This document shows positions 1-7,466 of a stretch of 53,035 nt of DNA, piece by piece. Origin of the DNA: Candidatus Parepulonipiscium sp. PG-Nuni2H_MBin01 (GTDB taxonomy: Bacteria; Bacillota; Clostridia; Lachnospirales; Cellulosilyticaceae). Below the pieces are notes generated by a model that worked only from the letters and a program-made list of their open reading frames with translations, made no database searches and was not told the DNA's origin. Position 1 is the first letter of the stretch, and each line of letters opens with the position of its first letter. The DNA is taken from the NCBI GenBank assembly GCA_001994995.1, contig MDJM01000072.1, positions 1 through 53,035 of the forward strand, in the 5' to 3' direction. The translations under genes and the position numbers were made by a program.

Positions 1-51
1 AACTTATTTTATAGATAAAAGCTTTTTGGAGTAGGGGGAGGGGTTTTGGGC

Positions 52-91
52 AAAAAAAAGAACCTAGGTTTCGGGGGAGGAAACCCAGGTT
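52..91 (-). terminator. Orphan minus-strand intrinsic terminator with C-rich loop
   Basis: On the minus strand an 11-bp stem (arms at 81-91 and 61-71, one A/C mismatch on the plus strand that becomes a G-U pair on the minus strand) encloses a 9-base C-rich loop and is followed by C and eight T (complement of 52-59). The shape matches the other minus-strand terminators in the window. No minus-strand gene lies to its right before dnaX begins on the plus strand, so it would end a short RNA or a transcript I cannot define. A second small hairpin (TGTACC/GGTACA, 109-128) lies just upstream on the same strand. Confidence 0.6.
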
Positions 92-230
92 GAGGGGGGA
101 TTTAGCGATGTACCTCACACTCGGTACAATCATATTATTGCCACATATTAGGATTATATACATGAAATACAAATATTTTTTTTTTTTTTTTGATAAAGTC
201 GTTTTTGGTTAAAAGTTACCATAAAATGGG

Positions 231-236
231 TATACT
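231..236 (+). promoter_or_regulatory. Candidate -10 box for dnaX operon
   Basis: TATACT lies 26 bases before the dnaX start codon and is preceded by only weak -35 candidates (for example TTGGTT at 205-210, spacing too long). A run of 16 T at 176-191 lies upstream. The SD AAGGAAGG follows at 244-251. I call this only from the -10 match and its position. Confidence 0.35.
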
Positions 237-262
237 GATACCAAAGGAAGGTAGGATGTAAA

Positions 263-1792
263 ATGAGTTATTTGGCTTTATACAGAAAATACAGACCTCA
301 AAAATTTGATGATGTTATAGGGCAGGAGCATATTGTAAAAACTCTTCAAAATCAAATTAATAGCGGTAGAATTGCTCATGCATATTTATTTACAGGTAGT
401 CGTGGTACAGGAAAAACTACAGTGGCTAAAATATTCGCTCGTGCTGTTAATAGTAGTACTACCGATTTTTCTTTAAATATAATAGAAATTGATGCAGCTT
501 CCCATAATGGAGTGGATAATATACGCGAAATTAATGAAGAGGTATTATATTTACCAGCTTATGGAAAATATAAAATTTATATTATTGACGAAGTCCATAT
601 GCTTTCTTCTGGAGCATTTAATGCTATGCTAAAAACTTTAGAAGAACCGCCAAGCCATGTTATTTTTATATTAGCAACTACTGACCCTCAAAAAATACCT
701 GTTACTATACTTTCAAGATGCCAGCGATATGATTTTAGAAGGATTAGTTCTGATATTATAGAAAAATGCTTAGAAAAGTATATGCAAATAGAAAATGTAA
801 ATATTGATACTGAAGCTTTAGGCTATATAGCTAGGTTAGCTGATGGTGGTATGAGAGATGCACTTAGTATATTAGAACAATGTATATCGTTTTACTTTGA
901 TGAGCACATTACTATGGATAAGGTTTTATATCTTGTTGGTTCTGTAGATAATGAATTGTTATTTAAGTTAATGGACGTTATTAGAGTAGGGGATGCTACT
1001 ACGGCTATTAATATTTGCAATGATATAAATAATCAAGGTAGGAGTATAAGACAATTTACAAAAGACATATTAGTGCATAATAGAAATTTACTAATTGCGC
1101 ATACTACAGAAGGAAAAATTTTAGATTACTCACAAGAACATATATCTAAATTAATGGTGCAAGCTAAGCAATTTGATGTACAGTCTATAGTAAGGTATAT
1201 AAATATATTTTCTGAACTTGATGCACAAATTAGAGCATCATCTATACCTAAAGTTATATTGGAGGTTGCTATTTTAAAGCTGTGCACACCGTCTTGCGAC
1301 TTGTCACCGCATGCTTTTCATGATAAGATAATAGCGTTAGAAACAAAGCTTGAACAAGTGGAGCGTAGTGGAATTAGAGTGGTGGAGCCTGAAAAAAAAG
1401 TAGTGCCTACTAAACTACCTGTAGCCGTGCCTGAAGACATTCATAATTTAGCAGACAATTGGAATGATATATTAGGCAAATTAGATATAGCAACTAGAGC
1501 TAGTTTGTATAGCGTTCAGGCAGGTGTGCTGGAAGATGATATTTTGTATATTGTTCATAGTGAAGGTATGAAACCAGTAGTTGAAAGTAAATTAGACATG
1601 TTAAAGGAAATTATTTGTGCTTTTGCACAAAAGCAAGTTCGTATTGTGGCTATTTCTAATATTGAGTATGCAAATAAACGGCTAGAGATTTTTGGCTCTG
1701 ACCCTTTGACTACTAATAGAGAAGCAATGTCCTCTAAAGAGACTTTAGAGCAGATTCAAGTTAAAATTAATTATGAAGTTACAGTTATTTAA
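263..1792 (+). CDS. dnaX: DNA polymerase III gamma/tau subunit (clamp loader), zinc-module-less
   Basis: This is the clamp-loader ATPase subunit that loads the sliding clamp and couples replisome parts. Visible motifs are Walker A GSRGTGKTT (residues 45-53), Walker B IIDE (107-110) and the SRC sensor (151-153), then the lid and collar domain and a divergent C-terminal tau region. At 509 residues it is of ordinary size for a Firmicute. Two things are odd. The zinc-binding insert with four cysteines normally found between the Walker A helix and the IEIDAAS strand is absent; residues 62-72 form a short linker without cysteine. Codons 377-379 (GAA AAA AAA, 1391-1399) form an A8 slippery site where a -1 shift would stop after four more codons. 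The ATG start has the SD AAGGAAGG. It heads a dnaX-ybaB-recR operon, a common Firmicute arrangement. Confidence 0.96.
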   Translation: MSYLALYRKYRPQKFDDVIGQEHIVKTLQNQINSGRIAHAYLFTGSRGTGKTTVAKIFARAVNSSTTDFSLNIIEIDAASHNGVDNIREINEEVLYLPAYGKYKIYIIDEVHMLSSGAFNAMLKTLEEPPSHVIFILATTDPQKIPVTILSRCQRYDFRRISSDIIEKCLEKYMQIENVNIDTEALGYIARLADGGMRDALSILEQCISFYFDEHITMDKVLYLVGSVDNELLFKLMDVIRVGDATTAINICNDINNQGRSIRQFTKDILVHNRNLLIAHTTEGKILDYSQEHISKLMVQAKQFDVQSIVRYINIFSELDAQIRASSIPKVILEVAILKLCTPSCDLSPHAFHDKIIALETKLEQVERSGIRVVEPEKKVVPTKLPVAVPEDIHNLADNWNDILGKLDIATRASLYSVQAGVLEDDILYIVHSEGMKPVVESKLDMLKEIICAFAQKQVRIVAISNIEYANKRLEIFGSDPLTTNREAMSSKETLEQIQVKINYEVTVI

Positions 1793-1813
1793 ACAAATTG
1801 GAGGTAATTTACA

Positions 1814-2146
1814 ATGGCAAAACAAAATTTTGGCATGCCAAACATGCAACAAATGATGAAACAAGCGCAAAAGATGCAAAAGCAAATGGAGGAAGTGCAA
1901 GAGAAATTAGATGAGATGACTGTTAGTGCAACTGTAGGTGGTGGCATGGTAGAGGTTGTAGCTTCTGGTAAAAAGGAACTAAAATCAATTACAATTAATC
2001 CAGAGGTAGTGGATGTTGATGATATTGAGACTTTGGAAGACTTAGTTTTAGCTGCAGTGAATGAGGCGATTAGACAAGCCGATGAGCTACATCAGCAAGA
2101 GATGGGTAAAGTTACAGGCGGCTTACCTACGGGGGGCTTGTTTTAG
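1814..2146 (+). CDS. YbaB/EbfC-family nucleoid-associated protein
   Basis: A 110-residue protein of the YbaB/EbfC family, small dimeric DNA-binding proteins almost always found between dnaX and recR. The N-terminus is Met/Gln-rich (a [13 protein letters not shown] helix), followed by the family core with [19 protein letters not shown] and the helix [18 protein letters not shown]; the C-terminal tail is Gly-rich. The SD GGAGG sits at 1800-1804. The stop codon overlaps the recR start by one base (TAGTG), consistent with translational coupling. Confidence 0.95.
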   Translation: MAKQNFGMPNMQQMMKQAQKMQKQMEEVQEKLDEMTVSATVGGGMVEVVASGKKELKSITINPEVVDVDDIETLEDLVLAAVNEAIRQADELHQQEMGKVTGGLPTGGLF

Positions 2147-2748
2147 TGACTAATTATTACGGTAGCAAAATGGTGTCACTGATAGACGAATTCGCTAGGT
2201 TACCTGGAATTGGTTTAAAATCGGCACAAAGATTAGCTTTTCATATTATTGCTATGCCAAAAGAGCGTGTAGAGCAACTTTCTAATGCTATAGTGGAAGC
2301 GAAGGAACATATTGGTTATTGCAAGAAGTGCTGTACGATAACTGATGGAGATTTATGTCCGATATGTAAAGATGATACAAGAGATACAAGTTTGATTATG
2401 GTGGTGGAAGATTCGCGTGATATGGTAGCTTATGAGAGGACTCAGGAATTTAAAGGGACATATCATATTTTGCAAGGTGCAATCTCTCCTATGATGGGTG
2501 TGGGGCCTAGTGATTTAAAGATAAAAGAACTACTAACTCGTATTCAAGCTGGAAATGTAAAAGAAATTATAGTAGCCACCAACCCAAATATTGAGGGAGA
2601 GGCTACTGCTATGTATATTAGTAAATTAATTAAGCCCTTAGGAATTAAAACTACTCGAATAGCACATGGGGTGCCAGTGGGTGGAGATTTAGAATATGTA
2701 GATGAAATAACTTTATTAAGGGCGTTGCAAGGCAGACAAGTTATATAA
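2146..2748 (+). CDS. recR: Recombination mediator protein RecR
   Basis: RecR acts with RecO/RecF in loading RecA at gaps. Seen here are the N-terminal helix-hairpin-helix ([15 protein letters not shown]), a C4 zinc finger (C59xxC62 and C71xxC74), then a Toprim domain starting about residue 83 (MVVEDSRDM) and the C-terminal [19 protein letters not shown] segment. Length is 200 residues, typical. It starts with GTG at 2146, overlapping the ybaB stop codon by one base. It ends the operon; a weak hairpin plus T-tract follows at 2818-2847. Confidence 0.97.
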   Translation: MTNYYGSKMVSLIDEFARLPGIGLKSAQRLAFHIIAMPKERVEQLSNAIVEAKEHIGYCKKCCTITDGDLCPICKDDTRDTSLIMVVEDSRDMVAYERTQEFKGTYHILQGAISPMMGVGPSDLKIKELLTRIQAGNVKEIIVATNPNIEGEATAMYISKLIKPLGIKTTRIAHGVPVGGDLEYVDEITLLRALQGRQVI

Positions 2749-2817
2749 TCAAATACTCTCACAATTAATGGACAGGAGTATTCTTGCTTGGTTAAGGTAA
2801 ATAATTTTACGAAAAGT

Positions 2818-2847
2818 GGGTAATATTAATAGTATTACTCCTTTTTA
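2818..2847 (+). terminator. Probable terminator after recR
   Basis: GGGTAATA (2818-2825) pairs with TATTACTC (2833-2840) with one G-U pair and a 7-base loop, followed by CTTTTTA. The stem is AT-rich, so strength is uncertain. A second 6-bp hairpin, GTTGCA/TGCAAC, follows at 2850-2870. Confidence 0.45.
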
Positions 2848-2963
2848 TTGTTGCAAAATTATCGTGCAACTGTTAATATTATACATAATGGTACCTAGAT
2901 AGAGTCTTTCGGATGTTTAAGTGCCGATTGTTCTAGGACTACATAATAAATAGGAGGAATATT

Positions 2964-3560
2964 ATGGTATACACGATAGGTTATACAGGATTTAATATTG
3001 AGAGTTTTATAAATATATTAAAAAAGTACAATATTAGTTGTGTAATTGATGTAAGAAGCTCTCCATTTTCAAGACGTTATCCATCATATAATCAAGCTGA
3101 TATTAAAGCCGAATTGGTTAAGCACAATATTTTATATAGAAATTATATTGATGAATTTGGCGCTAGACAAACTAACCCACAATTTTTAACTAACGGTTAT
3201 GTGGATTTTAAAAAATTTAGAAAATCAGCCCAATTTTTATCAGGTGTGGATAAATTAAGAAAAGGAATAGAGTTACAATATACTTTCTGTTTATTATGCG
3301 CAGAAGTGGACCCAATGACGTGTCACCGCAGTATTCTGCTTAGTAAAGGTTTAGTGGATTTAAATATTAAAGTAAGTCATATTTTAAGGAATGGAGAATT
3401 GGAAACTCAAAGTCAGCTAGAAAATAGGTTAGTAGAATTATATTTTCCTAATAGAAATCAGGTATCTTTGTTTGAGACACCTAAAACTTATGCCCAAATG
3501 TTAGATGAGGCATATATTAATGCAAATATAAAAATCGGATTTTATAGTGAAAAGGAGTAG
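2964..3560 (+). CDS. DUF488 domain protein, long paralogue
   Basis: A 198-residue protein opening with MVYTIGYTGFNIESF and carrying IDVRSSPFSRRYP, the typical DUF488 N-terminal strand and Asp-Val-Arg loop. It ends with the family cysteine motif LLCAEVDPMTCHRSILL (C-x7-CHR). The biochemical role of DUF488 is not established to my knowledge. The SD AGGAGG lies 6 bases before the ATG. It is the first of three genes pointing the same way: a second, shorter DUF488 follows 116 bp downstream, then a dual-OB-like protein. The C-terminal extension after the CHR motif (FETPKTYAQMLDEAY) is absent from the second copy. Confidence 0.85.
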   Translation: MVYTIGYTGFNIESFINILKKYNISCVIDVRSSPFSRRYPSYNQADIKAELVKHNILYRNYIDEFGARQTNPQFLTNGYVDFKKFRKSAQFLSGVDKLRKGIELQYTFCLLCAEVDPMTCHRSILLSKGLVDLNIKVSHILRNGELETQSQLENRLVELYFPNRNQVSLFETPKTYAQMLDEAYINANIKIGFYSEKE

Positions 3561-3616
3561 GTAGTAGCTATATAAAATAGTTAATATAGAACAGGCTATG
3601 GGATAATTTATTTAAT

Positions 3617-3658
3617 ATATGCATATGTTGAAATATTCCCTTATATTTATATGCATAT
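3617..3658. promoter_or_regulatory. Twin ATATGCATAT palindromes before second DUF488 gene
   Basis: Two identical 10-bp perfect palindromes, ATATGCATAT, occur at 3617-3626 and 3649-3658, 32 bp apart centre to centre (about three helical turns). They lie in the gap between the two DUF488 genes, the second one 19 bases before the downstream ATG. The arrangement resembles a double operator; it could also form a large AT-rich hairpin in RNA. Confidence 0.35.
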
Positions 3659-3676
3659 TTAGGAAGAGGGTGACGT

Positions 3677-4111
3677 ATGAATAAGATTTATACGATAGGT
3701 TTTACACGCAAACAGGCTGAGGAGTTTTTTGGTCTATTAAATGAACATTCAATTGATTTAGTATTAGATGTTAGACTAAACAATGCTTCTCAGTTAGCAG
3801 GATTTTCTAAATATCCTGATATTAAATTTTTTGTGGAGACAATATGTGATTGTGAATATATACATGATGATAATTTTGCACCTTTAGCCACTACGTTACA
3901 AAGATTTAGAAGCCAACAAATTCCTTGGGAGCAGTATAAAAAAGAGTTTAAGGAAGTAATGGCACAAAGGGATATAAGTAATTATATTAGGCAAAATTAT
4001 TCTGATTATTTGGATAAAAAAATAGCTTTATTATGTAGTGAAGCAACATCTGAAATTTGCCACAGAAAACTAATCGCACCTTATTTTGGGGTAGAGATAG
4101 AGCATTTATAA
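3677..4111 (+). CDS. DUF488 domain protein, short paralogue
   Basis: A 144-residue DUF488 protein: MNKIYTIGFTRKQAEEFF and LVLDVRLNNASQLAGFSKYPD at the start (compare IDVRSSPF in the upstream gene) and LLCSEATSEICHRKLIAPYF at the end, keeping the C-x7-CHR motif. It is clearly a divergent paralogue of the gene before it, not a recent duplicate. ATG is preceded by AGGAAGAGGGTGA. The next gene begins 29 bp downstream of its stop. The paired motif conservation suggests both copies are functional; function unknown. Confidence 0.85.
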   Translation: MNKIYTIGFTRKQAEEFFGLLNEHSIDLVLDVRLNNASQLAGFSKYPDIKFFVETICDCEYIHDDNFAPLATTLQRFRSQQIPWEQYKKEFKEVMAQRDISNYIRQNYSDYLDKKIALLCSEATSEICHRKLIAPYFGVEIEHL

Positions 4112-4140
4112 CACTCAAGATGTCTAAGGAGGACGTAGCA

Positions 4141-4788
4141 ATGACAAAAAGAATTTTAATTTTGACTATGTCGAGTAAACAGCGAAAATATTGTGTGGCA
4201 GGTCTTGATGTGGATAATAACCAGTTTATAAGACTAGTGGACAATAGATACCCAGAATCTAATGGTATAACAACTACTCAGATGATGGACCCAAGTGGAA
4301 AATTTGCGAAGATATTAGACTTAGTTTCTGTAACTAAATTAACTCCTGCGCCCACTCCAATTCAACCAGAAAACTATACGATTTCTTCTGCGACTACATT
4401 TAAAATTGAAGTAAAACTTAGCCCTAATTTTTTGAGCACACTTATTCAAAGGTGTCCTGTTGTTAATAGTAATTCGATTTTAGGGAATAAAAGCTTTAAA
4501 ATTGCTGCAAAAGAAGCAAATAAACTTAACCATTCTATAGAATTGTTATATGTGCAGCAATTAGTGAGTTATATCAATGAGGCAGGCAGGATTAAAGCTG
4601 ACTTTAGATATAACGAAATAATGTATAGAAATTTTACAGTAACTGATCCAGATATATTTTTTGAACCTGTGGATGCTGATGCGGCATACATAGTAGTAAG
4701 TCTGGGGGAATTAAATAATAAAAGAAAAATAGGTGAGCACTATAAATTTGTGGCTAAGATTTTTGTAGTGGACGGGGCTTCTGTGTAA
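4141..4788 (+). CDS. Dual-OB-fold (DuOB)-like protein linked to DUF488 genes
   Basis: A 215-residue protein starting at the ATG preceded by AAGGAGG (4125-4131); an in-frame upstream ATG at 4057 lies inside the previous gene and has no SD, so I reject it. The N-terminus MTKRILILTMSSKQRKYCVA followed by GLDVDNNQFIRLV resembles the dual OB-fold domain (DuOB) family, whose members start with a short strand and a 'CVAGid...wiRlv' motif. The C-terminus (AYIVVSLGELNNKRKIGEHY, then KFVAKIF) looks like the second barrel. No catalytic residues are evident; nucleic-acid or nucleotide binding is only inferred from the fold. The stop codon lies in a terminator hairpin, so this ends the DUF488 cassette. 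Confidence 0.65.
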   Translation: MTKRILILTMSSKQRKYCVAGLDVDNNQFIRLVDNRYPESNGITTTQMMDPSGKFAKILDLVSVTKLTPAPTPIQPENYTISSATTFKIEVKLSPNFLSTLIQRCPVVNSNSILGNKSFKIAAKEANKLNHSIELLYVQQLVSYINEAGRIKADFRYNEIMYRNFTVTDPDIFFEPVDADAAYIVVSLGELNNKRKIGEHYKFVAKIFVVDGASV

Positions 4789-4806
4789 TGCAGAAGCTTA
4801 TTTTTA
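4777..4806 (+). terminator. Intrinsic terminator overlapping the dual-OB stop codon
   Basis: GCTTCTG (4777-4783) pairs perfectly with CAGAAGC (4791-4797) around a 7-base loop containing the TAA stop, followed by TTATTTTTA. It closes the DUF488 cassette. Confidence 0.7.
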
Positions 4807-4881
4807 TGTTTAAAATTTTACTGAATTTAGCAAAAATTCTGCCACTTATACGCTTGGCGAGATAAATTTCCTATAGATTCC

Positions 4882-4910
4882 TTGACAAATGGAGTGTGTA
4901 GACTTATTAT
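4882..4910 (+). promoter_or_regulatory. Sigma-A promoter of the cyclophilin gene
   Basis: Perfect -35 TTGACA (4882-4887) and -10 TATTAT (4905-4910) with a 17-bp spacer, about 80 bases before the TTG start codon. Confidence 0.82.
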
Positions 4911-4991
4911 AAGTTATAAATGCATCCCACAGTATAGTACGACTTAAGCATTAGTGCGGCTGCGCTTTGGGTATTGAGATGAGGTGGAGGT

Positions 4992-5762
4992 TTGAAAAAG
5001 ACGTTATTTAAAATAATGTTACTACTGATAATGCTTATTATAGGAGTGGGTTGTACCGCAACTGCTGATAAAACTGGTTTTGGTAAAACAGTTGATAATC
5101 CTAATAATACGTCAGATGAGAGTAGTTCTTCTAGCGAGGATGATACTTCTTCTAGTCAGGGAGATCAAAATGATGCTTGGAACGAGAGTGATGCCTCTAA
5201 AGAAGATACCTCAAATTATAAAAACCAGGAGGAAAATATGAGTAAACCAATTGTTACAATGAGCATTAAAGATTATGGGGATATTATTATCGAATTATAC
5301 CCTGATATCGCGCCAAATACGGTAAGTAATTTTGTTTCTTTAATTGAAGCAGGATATTATAATGGTCTTACATTCCATCGTATAATTGATGGATTTATGA
5401 TTCAAGGCGGGTGTCCACTTGGCACAGGAAGTGGTAATCCAGGCTATAGCATTAAAGGTGAATTTACAGCTAATGGAGTTGAAAATAATTTAGCTCATAC
5501 TTTAGGAGTAATTTCTATGGCAAGGTCTGCTAATCCAGATTCAGCAGGTAGCCAATTCTTTATTATGACAGGGACTTCACCACATCTTGATGGTGAGTAT
5601 GCTGGGTTTGGTAAAGTAATTTCAGGGCTTGAAATTGTGGAAACGTTAGGAAAGGTTGCTACTGGTGCAGGAGATAAACCTGTTGAAGATGTATTTATTG
5701 ATACAGTTACAGTAGACTTAAATGGTGCAGAGCTTGTCCCTTTGCAAAAAATAGAGCAGTAA
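4992..5762 (+). CDS. Cyclophilin-type peptidyl-prolyl isomerase lipoprotein
   Basis: A 256-residue peptidyl-prolyl cis-trans isomerase. The N-terminus has a lysine start, a hydrophobic stretch and a lipobox ending at Cys21 (IGVGC), so the mature protein should be lipid-anchored on the outer membrane face. A Ser/Asp/Asn-rich linker follows to about residue 82. The cyclophilin domain holds FHRIIDGFMIQGG, SAGSQFFI and LDGEYAGFGKV, including the catalytic Arg of FHR. It starts at TTG with GAGGTGG just upstream. Inside the gene an AGGAGG (5227-5232) stands 5 bases before an in-frame ATG at 5238 (residue 83) which would give a 174-residue cytosolic isomerase without the lipoprotein part. It has its own promoter and a bidirectional terminator downstream. 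Confidence 0.93.
   Translation: MKKTLFKIMLLLIMLIIGVGCTATADKTGFGKTVDNPNNTSDESSSSSEDDTSSSQGDQNDAWNESDASKEDTSNYKNQEENMSKPIVTMSIKDYGDIIIELYPDIAPNTVSNFVSLIEAGYYNGLTFHRIIDGFMIQGGCPLGTGSGNPGYSIKGEFTANGVENNLAHTLGVISMARSANPDSAGSQFFIMTGTSPHLDGEYAGFGKVISGLEIVETLGKVATGAGDKPVEDVFIDTVTVDLNGAELVPLQKIEQ
5227..5240 (+). promoter_or_regulatory. Internal SD and ATG inside cyclophilin gene
   Basis: AGGAGG followed by AAAAT and ATG, in frame with the lipoprotein ORF and exactly at the junction of the linker with the catalytic domain (MSKPIVTMSIKDYG). It is a textbook translation start, better than the TTG start of the full-length protein. Confidence 0.6.
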
Positions 5763-5897
5763 GCAAAAGTAATTCTATTACTGTTCTAATTATTACGTTT
5801 ATTGTGATAGCTATTATTTTACTATATAACTATTTCACAAGTGATTTAAATGATGCTAGCATGCTAAATTCAAGTGTGTTTTGTAGCTATATCTGTC

Positions 5898-5930
5898 AAA
5901 AAGGCGACTGATAAATCAGTTGCCTTTTTT
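5898..5930. terminator. Bidirectional terminator between cyclophilin and apbE
   Basis: A 15-bp stem with one G-U pair (5898-5912 with 5915-5929), A-run on the left and T-run on the right. It serves both converging genes. Confidence 0.85.
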
Positions 5931-6933
5931 ATTTGCCTCTAGTAAATAGTTCGTTTGTTATTATTAAAGTATCTGCTATGCCAGATGTAGGATATACTTC
6001 ATAATCAGTAGTTACAAAAATAGCCTCCACGCCGTTTAAAGCTTCCACAAAATTAATTCCAGCCTGTAGCCCTTTTGCAAATACTGCTGTAGAGAGTGCA
6101 TCACCATCAGTAGAATAATTGCTAATAATAGTAACGCTAGCTAAATTATTATCAAATGGATAACCTGTTTTTGGGTTAATTAAATGATGATATTTAGTAC
6201 CATCAATTTCTAAAAAGCGCTCATATATACCCGAAGTAACGACAGCTTTATTACTTAAATTAAGCGTAGCAAAAACCTCTCCCCTTTTGTCAAAAGGATT
6301 TTGAAGCCCTACATTAACAAGTTCATCTCCTAATATATATACATTGCCACCTATATCAATTAAAGCTTCCTCTACATCGCTATTTTTTAATATCTTAACA
6401 ACTTCATCACAAGCATAGCCTTTAGCAATCCCGCCTAAATCAAGACCCATACCTTCCTGTGTTAAAAATACAGTGGATTTTGAGCGATTTAAAGCTACAT
6501 TACTGTAATCTACATGGCTTAAAGCCTCTAAAATAGTTTCATCATCAGGTACCATAGCGTCATCAAAGCCTATGCGCCATAAGTTAGTGAGCGGTTCGAT
6601 CGTTATATCAAATAAACCATTAGTTAAATTACTATAATAAATTCCTGTTTCAATTAAACTAAAAATATCATGAGGCACCTTAACGGGTTTTAAACCACTT
6701 AAATTATTAATATCTGTTATAAGAGTATCGTTCTTATTTATGCTAAGAAGCTTATCAAGTTGGTTAAGCCTTTTATAAGCCTTTTCAACACCGCGATTTC
6801 CTTCATAAACAGTAATATTAGCCACAGTGCCCATAACAAATTCGGTTCGCGTAATGGGATTATCATCAGCGTATAGCTGAGTAGATAACACAAAACTTAA
6901 AACAAATGTAGTACCTAAAACTTTAGCTTTCAT
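5929..6933 (-). CDS. apbE: FAD:protein FMN transferase (ApbE)
   Basis: ApbE attaches FMN from FAD to Thr/Ser of extracytoplasmic flavoproteins such as RnfG/RnfD-type or FMN-binding-domain proteins. The protein has 334 residues with a signal peptide (VLGTTFVLSFVLSTQLYA) lacking a lipobox cysteine, so it is probably secreted or held by an uncleaved helix. Family motifs include EFVMGTVANITVY, NGLFDITIEPLTNLWRIGF, GMGLDLGGIAKGYACDEV and the C-terminal GDALSTAVFAKG. The SD AAAGGAT precedes the ATG. It is divergent from the NusG-domain-II/Gx-transporter pair across 193 bp; ApbE, NusG-II and Gx transporter genes often cluster in Firmicutes, which supports a shared role in membrane flavoprotein electron transfer (inference). 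Confidence 0.93.
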   Translation of the reverse strand: MKAKVLGTTFVLSFVLSTQLYADDNPITRTEFVMGTVANITVYEGNRGVEKAYKRLNQLDKLLSINKNDTLITDINNLSGLKPVKVPHDIFSLIETGIYYSNLTNGLFDITIEPLTNLWRIGFDDAMVPDDETILEALSHVDYSNVALNRSKSTVFLTQEGMGLDLGGIAKGYACDEVVKILKNSDVEEALIDIGGNVYILGDELVNVGLQNPFDKRGEVFATLNLSNKAVVTSGIYERFLEIDGTKYHHLINPKTGYPFDNNLASVTIISNYSTDGDALSTAVFAKGLQAGINFVEALNGVEAIFVTTDYEVYPTSGIADTLIITNELFTRGK

Positions 6934-7126
6934 GACGTATCCTTTCTAGTTATAAAATATTAATTACCAGCTATAATTCCCATAAGGTGTAAAAAATATA
7001 CCCAATTTTAGGAATATATCATGTATTTCTGTGACAATAAAAATTTGCCTAAAGTGTATATTAATTATTTTTGTTGGAAAAATAATCTTAAATATACTAA
7101 ATAAAAGAAAGGATTAAGGTGCTATT

Positions 7127-7450
7127 ATGAAAAAATTAGATTTTGTAGTTATAGGAACATTACTTATATCATCATTTGTACCTACTCTACTGTTAGGGTC
7201 AGCTGAAAGTTCAGATATAACAGTTTCTTTCGACTCGGAAGTGGTAAAGCAGTTGCAGTTTGGTGCAGACGGGAAACATTTAGTGGAGAAGGATGGACAG
7301 TTTAATGTGATAGAAATTGAGGGTGATACAATTCGTGTAATTGATTCTAATTGTGTGGATAAGTTATGCATATTACAAGGGGCAGTGAGTGATGCGGGTG
7401 ATATGATTATATGCTTGCCGCACAAAATGCAGATTATAGTTGGTCGTTAA
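7127..7450 (+). CDS. NusG domain II-containing membrane-anchored protein
   Basis: A 107-residue protein with one N-terminal membrane segment (VVIGTLLISSFVPTLLLGS) and an extracytoplasmic beta domain of the NusG domain II type, ending in the family signature 'C-V-D-K-L-C...G.ai.....i.CLPHkm.i.v' (here SNCVDKLCILQGAVS and MIICLPHKMQIIVG). It is unrelated in role to transcription factor NusG. The three cysteines are conserved in this family. It is followed 16 bp later by the Gx transporter gene and is divergent from apbE. Function unknown, but the company suggests extracytoplasmic flavin/redox chemistry. Confidence 0.88.
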   Translation: MKKLDFVVIGTLLISSFVPTLLLGSAESSDITVSFDSEVVKQLQFGADGKHLVEKDGQFNVIEIEGDTIRVIDSNCVDKLCILQGAVSDAGDMIICLPHKMQIIVGR

Positions 7451-7466
7451 CTGGGGAGGTATTTTA

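Noticed and set aside
1..262. SRP (4.5S/scRNA) gene ahead of dnaX
   Set aside because: Expected there in many Firmicutes, but the conserved domain IV (GGAAG tetraloop and AGCA side) is not found on either strand.
5765..5911. Open frame after the cyclophilin gene coding a membrane-like peptide (VLIITFIVIAIILLYNYF)
   Set aside because: No ATG or SD; the only in-frame start is an internal GTG, and the frame ends inside the terminator hairpin. It may be a remnant but is not supportable as a gene.
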